DNA of 64,000 nucleotides from CAWJHE01 sp963842455. Its GTDB lineage: Bacteria; Chloroflexota; Anaerolineae; Anaerolineales; UBA4823. A program made the translations under genes and the position numbers. Of the stretch, positions 53,521 to 61,553 are shown in pieces. The DNA lies in NCBI GenBank assembly GCA_963842455.1, contig CAWJHE010000009.1:186001-250000 (forward strand). Reading direction: 5' to 3'. The notes beneath the pieces were generated by a model, which saw only the letters and a program-made list of their open reading frames with translations, ran no database searches and was not told the DNA's origin. Position 1 is the first letter of the stretch; every line of letters begins with the position of its first letter.

Positions 53521-53583
53521 TCGCTGAAAAAGAAATCTAAAATTCTTATCTATTCCCCACTCTCAAGATGCAGAAAATACATT

Positions 53584-54336
53584 TTACGAACCAGGCGTCT
53601 GTGTTGGCGCTGGTGTTACGCTAGGTGTACCAGGGCCAGGTGTAAACGTCGTTGTAGCAGTCGGTACTGGCGTTACCAGGTTAACCGGAACGATCAATAT
53701 TTGCCCTACAAATATCTCGTTTTCATTCTCGATTTCATTCTCTTCCTTGATTGCATCGACCGTGCTGTTGAGCAGTGTGGCAATATATAACAAGGAATCG
53801 CCCAGTTGAACGCGGTATTCTATTAGCGTTCCCCTGCGTATATCGGTTGGCAGCGGTGTTGAGGATGGCAACTGGGTGTCAGTACCTGGGATGGTAAGCT
53901 TGTCTCCCACCTGAATATTTGGATTCGCCGGATCAAGATTATTGACTGTGATCAGCACCAATAGATCAACATCAAACTTAACAGAAATGGACCATAAATT
54001 ATCGCCCTCCTCAACCTGGTAAATAAAGGGGCCAGAGTGTGTCGGGGTCACAGTGATGGTCGGTGAGGCTGTTTCTGTAGGGGTAATCGTTGGGGTTGAA
54101 GTGTTTGTGGCTGTGGCAGTCGGTGTTAATGTTATGGTTGGCGTAGGTGTGTTGGTTGCCAGGAATGGTAACGAAATGGTGGGCATACCAGATCCCAATA
54201 ACCAGAAAATCAAGATTGCCGCGCCGGCAATCAGGAAAAGGGCAGCCAGACCAACAATTAATGGCGCTCTTCGAGCAGCCTGTTGCTTTTTCCGGTAAGC
54301 TTCTATCACATTTTGAGCAGATTCTTTATCACTCAT
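53584..54336 (-). CDS. Membrane-anchored protein with two LysM domains
   Basis: A 250-aa type II membrane protein: cytoplasmic basic N-terminus (YRKKQQAARRA), one membrane helix (LIVGLAALFLIAGAAILIFW), a Thr/Pro spacer of about 45 residues, LysM 1 (YQVEEGDNLWSISVKFDV) and LysM 2 (YRVQLGDSLLYIATLLNST), then a second Thr/Pro tail. It likely ties the membrane to peptidoglycan. No catalytic domain is present. Confidence 0.86.
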   Translation of the reverse strand: MSDKESAQNVIEAYRKKQQAARRAPLIVGLAALFLIAGAAILIFWLLGSGMPTISLPFLATNTPTPTITLTPTATATNTSTPTITPTETASPTITVTPTHSGPFIYQVEEGDNLWSISVKFDVDLLVLITVNNLDPANPNIQVGDKLTIPGTDTQLPSSTPLPTDIRRGTLIEYRVQLGDSLLYIATLLNSTVDAIKEENEIENENEIFVGQILIVPVNLVTPVPTATTTFTPGPGTPSVTPAPTQTPGS

Positions 54337-54457
54337 AGTTTAACAAGCCTTATCTTTTGCTATGCCTTGTAAAAGGCAGGGTGAGATATTTTCGTGATTG
54401 TACCCTATTTTAGACTGCTTTGCGAATCGTCAAGATTAAGCATCCATCAAGAACAGG

Positions 54458-55882
54458 TTATGGTATCCACTGAGGCCAATAACCATTTTCCACCAGGCGC
54501 GTACGCTCCACATTGATCAACTCCAAAAGCCAGATCTCGGGTGGGTTGGTTAGAACCGTTTGGTCGAATCTTACATACGCTAATTGCTTGCTGTCCGGGC
54601 TCCAGGCAAATTCATAATGGGTAAAATCAGGATCCTGAGTAATGGGCTGCGCCTGACCAATCCCAGGCATCATGATCCAAAGCTGCCGGCCTGGGGTCCA
54701 GCGACGTTGGTCCAGGTATTTACGTGCAAAAGCCAGGTAGACACCATCTGGTGAATAAGAGGGCGATGAATCCTCCAGATCATCTGCAGGGGTCAGGTCC
54801 AGAGTGCTTTTCGTCAAGCGATTAAAAAGGATCAAATGGCTACTGGCAAGGTTCTTTAAGCCTGTGACAGAACCTGTATCCAGGAAGAAGATTTCCGGAG
54901 CAAGAAATTCACGTCCTTCCGGGTGCCAATTACCCAATTGCCCGGTCTGATTTGAAAAAAGAACCCGTTCTCCAGAATACGGATCGAAGAGTACAAAAGC
55001 TGAAGCCTGGGTATCATAGTATGCCAGGAAACCATCTTTAGACCAGGAGGGTAACAAAGTTTGATGGGCAGGATCACCTGCCAAAATAGCGTCTGCTGTC
55101 TGGTTCATCGGTGAGGTCTGGCTAGCTTGGCTTGACAAAGGTAACAGCCAAACACGCGGAAACCCTAAGGGTTCCGTGCGCTCGAAAGCCAGGAAATCTT
55201 TATTCGGCGAAACAAGCGGCAGGCGGCAACTCGCCTCAGTGCACTCGAGAATTAATGCTGATGAGCTCCATTCTCCCGATGAAGGCATCTCGTTTGATGA
55301 TGCCCGACCCAGCTCCATACGGAAAAGATCACTGCCTCCCTGAGAATTTTTCGCGCTATAGTAAATCACTGCCCCATCCCAATCGACAGAAAAATCTTCC
55401 ACGCCTGCAGCATGCTCGGTTAAGGCCTCTCTCTCCAAAGTCTGCAGGTTGAGCTCATAGATATTTGCTGCACCGCTAGCCGGGTAAAGAAATAACAAGC
55501 GTTGTTTACGGATTGTGAATGACCATGCAAGCTCTTCCTGTACAGGTAAAGATAATAATCCAGCAGCGCGTGCGCCAGATGCTAATTTGACTTCAACAAC
55601 CGCACCCGCTTCCCAGGGTTGCAGCGGGTCAATCACCAGGGTATTTCCCTCCCAGCGCGGGACGATATCCACATCCGGCTGGATACTCAACTTTTCCAAG
55701 ACCAAATCGTGCTGCATTGCCCTTGAAAAAGTTATGCGAATAGAAGCTCCTGCAGCAACCGAATCACTGCCATCTTCGGGAAAATTTGCCCTCACTTCAG
55801 GAAAACCAAACCAATACACACCAGTCGCCACAGCAGCTAGTAGAACGAGTAGACTTAAGGCAAGGCGGCTCCATTTACGCAT
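54458..55882 (-). CDS. Envelope protein with Ig-like and TolB-type propeller domains
   Basis: A 474-aa protein: one N-terminal membrane helix (LALSLLVLLAAVATGVYWF), a bacterial Ig-like (Big_5) domain (about 35-130, with IRITFSRAMQHDLVLEKLSI), then WD40/TolB-like blades marked by LLPSWSKDGFLAYYDT, SSPSYSPDGVYLAFARKY and FAWSPDSKQLAYVRF. ATG 55882 is chosen because a TATAAT box (55890-55895, minus strand) lies 7 bases upstream, implying a leaderless mRNA; the ATG at 55891 lies inside that box. Ligand unknown. Confidence 0.82.
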   Translation of the reverse strand: MRKWSRLALSLLVLLAAVATGVYWFGFPEVRANFPEDGSDSVAAGASIRITFSRAMQHDLVLEKLSIQPDVDIVPRWEGNTLVIDPLQPWEAGAVVEVKLASGARAAGLLSLPVQEELAWSFTIRKQRLLFLYPASGAANIYELNLQTLEREALTEHAAGVEDFSVDWDGAVIYYSAKNSQGGSDLFRMELGRASSNEMPSSGEWSSSALILECTEASCRLPLVSPNKDFLAFERTEPLGFPRVWLLPLSSQASQTSPMNQTADAILAGDPAHQTLLPSWSKDGFLAYYDTQASAFVLFDPYSGERVLFSNQTGQLGNWHPEGREFLAPEIFFLDTGSVTGLKNLASSHLILFNRLTKSTLDLTPADDLEDSSPSYSPDGVYLAFARKYLDQRRWTPGRQLWIMMPGIGQAQPITQDPDFTHYEFAWSPDSKQLAYVRFDQTVLTNPPEIWLLELINVERTRLVENGYWPQWIP

Positions 55883-55956
55883 ACTAATCATTATAACTGA
55901 GCTTATGCCATCCTAACTCCTGTAAGCAATTTGGATTGGATGGTAGAATGATGCTC

Positions 55957-56979
55957 ATGAAAAAATGGCAGTTTTGGCTAGGGATTTTAATCAGCATCAT
56001 TTTTCTTTACCTTGCTCTAAATGGACTGGGGATTGATGAACTAGGGCAGGCTCTTAAAGGAGCCAATTATTGGTGGCTCCTACCGGGTGTGGCTGTTTAC
56101 TTTGTCGGTGTATGGGCGCGTGCCTGGCGCTGGCATTATTTATTGCGACCCATTAAAGCAATCCCCACCATGCGCATGTTCCCTATTGTCACCATGGGCT
56201 ATGCTGGTAACAATATCTTTCCGGCACGTGCAGGCGAAGTACTTCGTGCCATTATGCTGAAGAAGAAAGAACAGGTTCCGGTTTCTGCATCGCTGGCAAC
56301 GATCATTGTGGAACGCGTTTTTGATGGTGTCGTGATGCTGGCATTCGTCTTTCTGAACTTACCAGAACTGGCCAAGTTAACGGTCGACTCCGGTTTTGTG
56401 GGGGACATTCGCACACTGGCTTTGGTTGGGAGTGGCGTGTTCTTAGGCGTCTTACTTGTTTTCCTGTGGATGGCAATGGTACCAGAACGTGCAGAGCTTT
56501 TGGTAGAGAGCTTTGTCAAGCGTCTCATCCCCCAACGATACCACCAACGCATTCTGGAGCTTTCAAAACGCTTCTTAGGCGGTCTGGAGTCACTTCGTTC
56601 ACCTCGTGAAGCCTTAATGGTCTTTGTGACATCGATCGTTATCTGGTTGCTGGAAACTGGAAAATATTGGTTTTTGATGCATGCCTTCCCCTTTGAGGTA
56701 AGCTTTTTTGCCTTGATGTTAATGAATGGGATCGTCAACCTGGCAACTACAATCCCCTCAGCGCCAGGTTATGTGGGCACCTTCGATGCACCCGGCATTG
56801 CAGTATTGGAAGCCTTTGGCGTAGTCAAAGCCACTGCCGCCGCCTATACCCTGGTGCTGCATGTAGCCTTATGGTTTCCCATTACTGCATTGGGCGTGTA
56901 TTACCTGCTTAAAGAAGGGATCCACTGGGGAGATGACTTGGACAAATTAAAAGCAGAGACAGGGTCAAACATATCATGA
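55957..56979 (+). CDS. Lysylphosphatidylglycerol-synthase-TM-like membrane protein (UPF0104)
   Basis: A 340-aa membrane protein with about eight helices, of the LPG_synthase_TM/UPF0104 family: WWLLPGVAVYFVGVWARAWR, NNIFPARAGEVLRA, VERVFDGVVML and TIPSAPGYVGTFDAPG. Members act in glycosyl transfer or lipid modification, but most lack assigned activity. The start is uncertain (ATG 55948, 55951 or 55957); TAGAAT (55944-55949) suggests a leaderless start at 55957. It is coupled to an amine-oxidase-like gene by ATGA. Confidence 0.8.
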   Translation: MKKWQFWLGILISIIFLYLALNGLGIDELGQALKGANYWWLLPGVAVYFVGVWARAWRWHYLLRPIKAIPTMRMFPIVTMGYAGNNIFPARAGEVLRAIMLKKKEQVPVSASLATIIVERVFDGVVMLAFVFLNLPELAKLTVDSGFVGDIRTLALVGSGVFLGVLLVFLWMAMVPERAELLVESFVKRLIPQRYHQRILELSKRFLGGLESLRSPREALMVFVTSIVIWLLETGKYWFLMHAFPFEVSFFALMLMNGIVNLATTIPSAPGYVGTFDAPGIAVLEAFGVVKATAAAYTLVLHVALWFPITALGVYYLLKEGIHWGDDLDKLKAETGSNIS

Positions 56980-58277
56980 AACATATAGCCATCATCGGCG
57001 CTGGCATTGGCGGTATGGCGGCTGCTTATGACCTGGTACGCGCCGGAAATCAAGTCACTATATTTGAAGCCAGTCAGCAAGCAGGCGGCCTGGCCTCGGG
57101 TTTTAAGGAACCTCACTGGGATTGGTCTGTAGAAAATTTCTATCACCACTGGTTTGCCAGCGACCAACATATCCTCGGTCTAATCGATGAATTGGGCTGG
57201 CGCAACCAGGTGCTTTTCCCGCGGCCTTACACGGTCATGTATTATCAAGACCGCTTCTATCCTTTCGATTCCATTCCGGCCGCGCTGATGTTTCCCGGTT
57301 TGGGCTGGGGGTTGAACAAAATCCGCTTTGGGCTGGTAGGGCTGTATCTCAGGCTCACCAACAACTGGAAGACGCTCGAAAAAGAAACCGTCAACAACTG
57401 GATGCGCAAATGGGCTGGCGACCAGGTCTACGAGCTGATGTGGGAACCCCTGATGCTGGGCAAGTTTGGCGAGCAATATGCCAACCAGGTCAACATGGCC
57501 TGGATGTGGGCCCGCCTGAAAGCCCGCACCACCCGCCTGGGCACCTTTCAGGGCGGTTTTCAGGCTTTTGCCGACCAGTTTGCCGCCAGGTTAACCGAAA
57601 TGGGCGTGCAGATTCACCTCTCAACCCCCATTTCCCAGATTAGCGCTGCCCCAGGCAAGCAGGTTGCCATCCACAACGGCCAGGGAAGCACGCTTTTTGA
57701 CCAGGCCCTGGTAACCACTTCACCCTCCCTGTTAGCCCGGCTGACGCCCGAGCTGCCAGAAGCCTATTTATCCGGCTTGTTATCCCTGAAAAGCATGGGG
57801 GCGGTGGTCATGGTGGCGGCACTCAAGCAACAGCTCTCCACCCAGGGCTATTACTGGTACAACATGCCCAAGTCTGCCGGTTTTCCTTTCCTGGCCCTGG
57901 TCGAACACACCAACTTCCTCTCGCCAGAATATTTCGGCGGCGAGCATATCGTCTACATGGGCGACTATCTGGACCCAGACCACGAGTACTTTCACCTGAG
58001 CCAGGAAGAGCTGCTGGAGAGATTTCTACCCGCCCTACAGCGCATCAACCCCAACTTCAAGCCCGATTGGGTCAGGAAGGCCTGGCTGTTCCGCACAAAA
58101 TATGCCCAACCGGTCCCCTTGCTGAACCATTCCAAAAACATCCCCGCCATCCAAACGCCTGTTCCTGGCCTGTATTTTGCCAGCATGAGCCAGGTCTATC
58201 CATGGGATCGGGGCACAAATTTTGCCGTGGAAATCGGCCGGCGAGCAGCCAGGATCATGGCAGGCCAGCCCGAATAA
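56976..58277 (+). CDS. FAD-dependent oxidoreductase (protoporphyrinogen-oxidase/amine-oxidase-like)
   Basis: A 433-aa flavoprotein. N-terminal dinucleotide fold IAIIGAGIGGMAAAYDLVRAG with EASQQAGGLASGF; a central substrate domain with FYHHWFASDQHILGLIDELG; a C-terminal FAD motif VPGLYFASMSQVYPWDRGTN. Similar proteins (HemG/Y-like, often called UDP-galactopyranose-mutase-like) sit beside UPF0104 genes and may modify lipid-linked sugars. GC content is visibly higher in this gene than in its neighbours. Exact reaction unknown. Confidence 0.83.
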   Translation: MKHIAIIGAGIGGMAAAYDLVRAGNQVTIFEASQQAGGLASGFKEPHWDWSVENFYHHWFASDQHILGLIDELGWRNQVLFPRPYTVMYYQDRFYPFDSIPAALMFPGLGWGLNKIRFGLVGLYLRLTNNWKTLEKETVNNWMRKWAGDQVYELMWEPLMLGKFGEQYANQVNMAWMWARLKARTTRLGTFQGGFQAFADQFAARLTEMGVQIHLSTPISQISAAPGKQVAIHNGQGSTLFDQALVTTSPSLLARLTPELPEAYLSGLLSLKSMGAVVMVAALKQQLSTQGYYWYNMPKSAGFPFLALVEHTNFLSPEYFGGEHIVYMGDYLDPDHEYFHLSQEELLERFLPALQRINPNFKPDWVRKAWLFRTKYAQPVPLLNHSKNIPAIQTPVPGLYFASMSQVYPWDRGTNFAVEIGRRAARIMAGQPE

Positions 58278-58278
58278 C

Positions 58279-59508
58279 ATGGATTTAGAGGCTTTCAGGA
58301 GCTTACAAAGCGGGCTAGGCGCCGAAGTCCTGCAGGCTGCCCAGGCCCTTGAGCCAACCGAAGCCGCTTACCTGGCGCACTTCACCACACTCAGCCGCCT
58401 TTACCCGCCCGAAATATGTCGCGCTGCCTTGGAGACGGCCATCTTGCGCCAGGAAGCAAAGAGTAAGTTTCCAGACGCCCATCAAATGTTTTTCACTCGC
58501 TCTGCTTTGGAACAAGCCACTCACTGGGAGGTATCCCGTTATCGCGCAAAACGCTACCAGGGTTTTGAGAATCAAATCGATCTGGGATGCTCTATCGGCA
58601 GCGATACAGCCGCCTTAGCCGCATGGGGAAGAACCATAGGCATCGACCTGGATCCCCTGCGCCTGGTTATGGCGCAAGCAAACTTGAAAGCCCTGAAACC
58701 AGCTTACCAGGCTAGCTTCATCCAGGCAGACCTGGAACAGGCATTACCTGTCAGGCTTAATGCGAATACAGCCCTCTTTTTTGACCCGGCGCGCCGGAAT
58801 AATGAACGGAGAGTATTCACTGTTGAGGATTACACGCCTCCCCTCTCAGTGATTAAGAATTGGTTACAGACCTGTTCAAACCTGGGGGTAAAAATTTCGC
58901 CTGCTGTAAAAACAGAAGAAATCAAACATTACCAGGCCGAGTTGGAATTCGTCTCTCTGCGCGGTGAGCTCAAGGAGGCGATGTTATGGTTTGGCGAACT
59001 AAAAACCACCAGGCGTCGTGCCACGATTTTGCCCGGGCCGCATTCATACGTTGCACCGGATGAGCTTTTGCAAAGCATTCCAGGGTTGGATACACCGCAT
59101 CAACAGCTCCTGCCCTTGTCAGAACCTCGAGCTTACCTTATTGAACCAGACCCGGCTATCCTGCGCGCCGGTTTAGTCCAGGCGCTTGGCCAAGAACTGG
59201 GCGCGGCTCAGCTTGACCCCGATATTGCTTACCTGACCAGCGATCAGCAGATCGAAACACCCTTCGCCCGTTCCTGGAGAATTGATTCCTGGATGCCTTT
59301 TAACTTGAAACAATTGCGGGCTGCCTTACGCCAGCAAGGTATCGGAAAAGTGACCATAAAGAAAAGGGGCTCACCCATGCAGCCTGAGGAACTATCCAGG
59401 TTGCTGCGACTCGGAAGCAAACAAAAAGACGGCCGCGCCGAGCGCATTTTAGCGCTTACTCATCTGCGCGGCCGTCCGATTGTTATTCTTTGTTTTGTTA
59501 ATCCGTGA
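58279..59508 (+). CDS. SAM-dependent methyltransferase with THUMP-like C-terminal domain
   Basis: A 409-aa protein. Residues about 110-200 form a methyltransferase core (IDLGCSIGSDTAAL, TIGIDLDPLRLVMAQANL, ALFFDPARRN with the DPxR-type motif), and the last 80 residues a THUMP-like RNA-binding domain (QGIGKVTIKKRGSPMQPEEL). The start is ATG 58279, two bases after the previous stop. Probably an RNA methyltransferase; the target base is unknown. Its end overlaps the convergent phosphoribosyltransferase by 11 bases. Confidence 0.85.
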   Translation: MDLEAFRSLQSGLGAEVLQAAQALEPTEAAYLAHFTTLSRLYPPEICRAALETAILRQEAKSKFPDAHQMFFTRSALEQATHWEVSRYRAKRYQGFENQIDLGCSIGSDTAALAAWGRTIGIDLDPLRLVMAQANLKALKPAYQASFIQADLEQALPVRLNANTALFFDPARRNNERRVFTVEDYTPPLSVIKNWLQTCSNLGVKISPAVKTEEIKHYQAELEFVSLRGELKEAMLWFGELKTTRRRATILPGPHSYVAPDELLQSIPGLDTPHQQLLPLSEPRAYLIEPDPAILRAGLVQALGQELGAAQLDPDIAYLTSDQQIETPFARSWRIDSWMPFNLKQLRAALRQQGIGKVTIKKRGSPMQPEELSRLLRLGSKQKDGRAERILALTHLRGRPIVILCFVNP

Positions 59509-60052
59509 AAACCGGTAAATGCCCCAAGGAAACAATATGTTTCCAGCGTTCTACATCTCCTTCAGTAAAAATACCTGCTTCAGACACCACCACTGCACCA
59601 GCCTTGTTCATCACCTGGCGCATCCCTTCCAATGTCGAGCCTGTACTGATCACATCATCCAATAACACAACCTGTTTACCAACCACCAGTTTTTGATCCT
59701 TTTCGTCCAGGTAAAGCACCTGTGGTTGCCCTGTAGTAATCGAAAGAGTCTCCGCGCTAATCGCCACGCCCATATAGGGTTTGTAAGCCTTGCGTAACAC
59801 CACGTATGGTTTTTGTACCAAAACAGATAAAGCATGTGCTAAAGGGATAGACTTAGCCTCCGCGGTTACCAAAATATCATAGCCGCTGCCATCCAGTTTC
59901 TCCTGCAGGGCATGAGCACATGCCTGCACGAATTGTGTATCACCTAAAATATTGAGTACGGCGATGCGGATACCGGGCGCCACCTCAAAAAGAGGCAAAT
60001 CTCGCTGCAATCCGGCTACCTCTACCGGGTAGGTTTTTCTTGGATTTGTCAT
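59498..60052 (-). CDS. Phosphoribosyltransferase (adenine-PRTase-like)
   Basis: A 184-aa type I PRTase. The PRPP-binding motif VVLLDDVISTGSTLEGM (about 125-140) and an earlier ILVTAEAKSIPLAHALS match apt/xpt-type enzymes. ATG 60052 (MTNPRKTYPVEV) is chosen because AAAGGAG precedes it; the ATG at 60139 has none. The base used is unclear: it is longer than a typical Apt N-terminus and may be a purine-salvage or regulatory PRTase. Confidence 0.85.
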   Translation of the reverse strand: MTNPRKTYPVEVAGLQRDLPLFEVAPGIRIAVLNILGDTQFVQACAHALQEKLDGSGYDILVTAEAKSIPLAHALSVLVQKPYVVLRKAYKPYMGVAISAETLSITTGQPQVLYLDEKDQKLVVGKQVVLLDDVISTGSTLEGMRQVMNKAGAVVVSEAGIFTEGDVERWKHIVSLGHLPVFTD

Positions 60053-60285
60053 TTTTCTCCTTTTTTTGCTCGCTTCATTAGAGATGTATGAAAGGTTAAG
60101 AGACCTGTGATACATGCTATATTCATTCTTTTTAACCAAGCTAGTTTATCATAGTTGAACACCCTGGCAAAAATCCAATCGCAAAAATGCACCCAAAAAT
60201 GCCATACTGAGAAGTCTGCTATAATCAAACTGCTTGGCTTTCAATTTTTCTGGAATATTGCCAACACTACATATACTAGATAGCA

Positions 60286-61404
60286 TTGTGGAGCATTGAG
60301 ACCATCTTGAACCGCTTCCTTGACCATAAAAAAATTGCCTTCCTGGCTATCCTGATCATTGCGCTTTTCTTTGCCAGGGCTTGCCAGTTTCGCCCGCAAA
60401 GCCCTGTCTCGCCGCCTGCCTCGATCACATCTTCGGCTTCTTCAGCTCAGACAGATTGGTATGATATCTATTTTTCAGCGCCAGATAACCCGCAAAGCCA
60501 GTCGCTGCGCGGCGGACCGGATAAATACCTGGCGGATGCCATCCGCCGCTCACGCGTCAGCGTCGATATCGCCGCCCTGCAGCTGGATCTGTGGAGCATC
60601 CGCGATGCCCTGGTCGATGCGCACCGCCGTGGGGTGACCGTACGCATCGTGACAGACAGCGATTACCTGGACCAGGCGGAGATCCAGGACCTGATCAAAG
60701 CCGGTATCCCGGTGTTAAGCGACCGCAGGGAAGGCTTGATGCACAATAAATTCGTGGTCATCGACCGGCAGGAAGTGTGGACGGGCTCGATGAACCTGAC
60801 GATTAACGGCGCTTATCGCAATGACAACCACCTGATCCGCATTCAATCCACGCGCCTGGCAGAAAACTATACCGCCGAATTTGAAGAGATGTTTCTTGAT
60901 GACCGCTTTGGACCTGGATCGCCCAGCCAAACGCCTTATCCAACCTTCACCATTAACGGCATCCAGCTTGAGACGTATTTCTCCCCAGACGATGGTACGG
61001 AGGCTCGTATCATTGAGCTGATTAGATCCGCCAAAGAGAGCATTTTCTTCCTGGCTTATTCGTTCACCTCAGACCCCATCGCTGACGCCATGCTGGAAAG
61101 GGCTGCGCAGCGTGTGGAGATCGCCGGTGTTTTGGAAAGCTCGCAATATCGCTCCAATGTTGGCACGGAGTTCGACCGCTTCAAAAATGCCGGGTTGGAT
61201 GTGCGCCTGGATAGCAATCCGAAGAATATGCACCACAAGTTGATCATTATTGATCAAAGTATTGTGATTGCCGGGTCCTATAATTTCAGCTACTATGCCG
61301 AGACGCGCAATGATGAAAACACCTTAATTCTGCACGATGCTGAGATGGCGCACATTTTTGAACAGGAATTTGAGAGAATATTTGATGTGGCCATCCAACC
61401 CTGA
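60286..61404 (+). CDS. Phospholipase-D-like (double HKD) protein, membrane-anchored
   Basis: A 372-aa protein with an N-terminal anchor (IAFLAILIIALFFARAC; the Cys could be lipidated) and two HKD half-sites: HNKFVVIDRQEVWTGSMN (about 162-179) and HHKLIIIDQSIVIAGSYN (about 318-335). The fold covers phospholipases and nucleases such as Nuc; a secreted nuclease is plausible given the short size. TTG 60286 is the likely start; a TATAAT box lies near 60220. It sits 150 bases before a HerA-like ATPase. Confidence 0.85.
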   Translation: MWSIETILNRFLDHKKIAFLAILIIALFFARACQFRPQSPVSPPASITSSASSAQTDWYDIYFSAPDNPQSQSLRGGPDKYLADAIRRSRVSVDIAALQLDLWSIRDALVDAHRRGVTVRIVTDSDYLDQAEIQDLIKAGIPVLSDRREGLMHNKFVVIDRQEVWTGSMNLTINGAYRNDNHLIRIQSTRLAENYTAEFEEMFLDDRFGPGSPSQTPYPTFTINGIQLETYFSPDDGTEARIIELIRSAKESIFFLAYSFTSDPIADAMLERAAQRVEIAGVLESSQYRSNVGTEFDRFKNAGLDVRLDSNPKNMHHKLIIIDQSIVIAGSYNFSYYAETRNDENTLILHDAEMAHIFEQEFERIFDVAIQP

Positions 61405-61553
61405 AGCCTCTGTTATGAAAGCCGGCAAGACCCTGGAAATCACCCAGGTTATTGCCAGCCAGTGTAATATAATCTAAGGTAACAGCAAGTAGATAATGAT
61501 TATTGACGGTTCACCTGCAGGCGGGCATAATCAATACAAAGGAGATCATTAAG

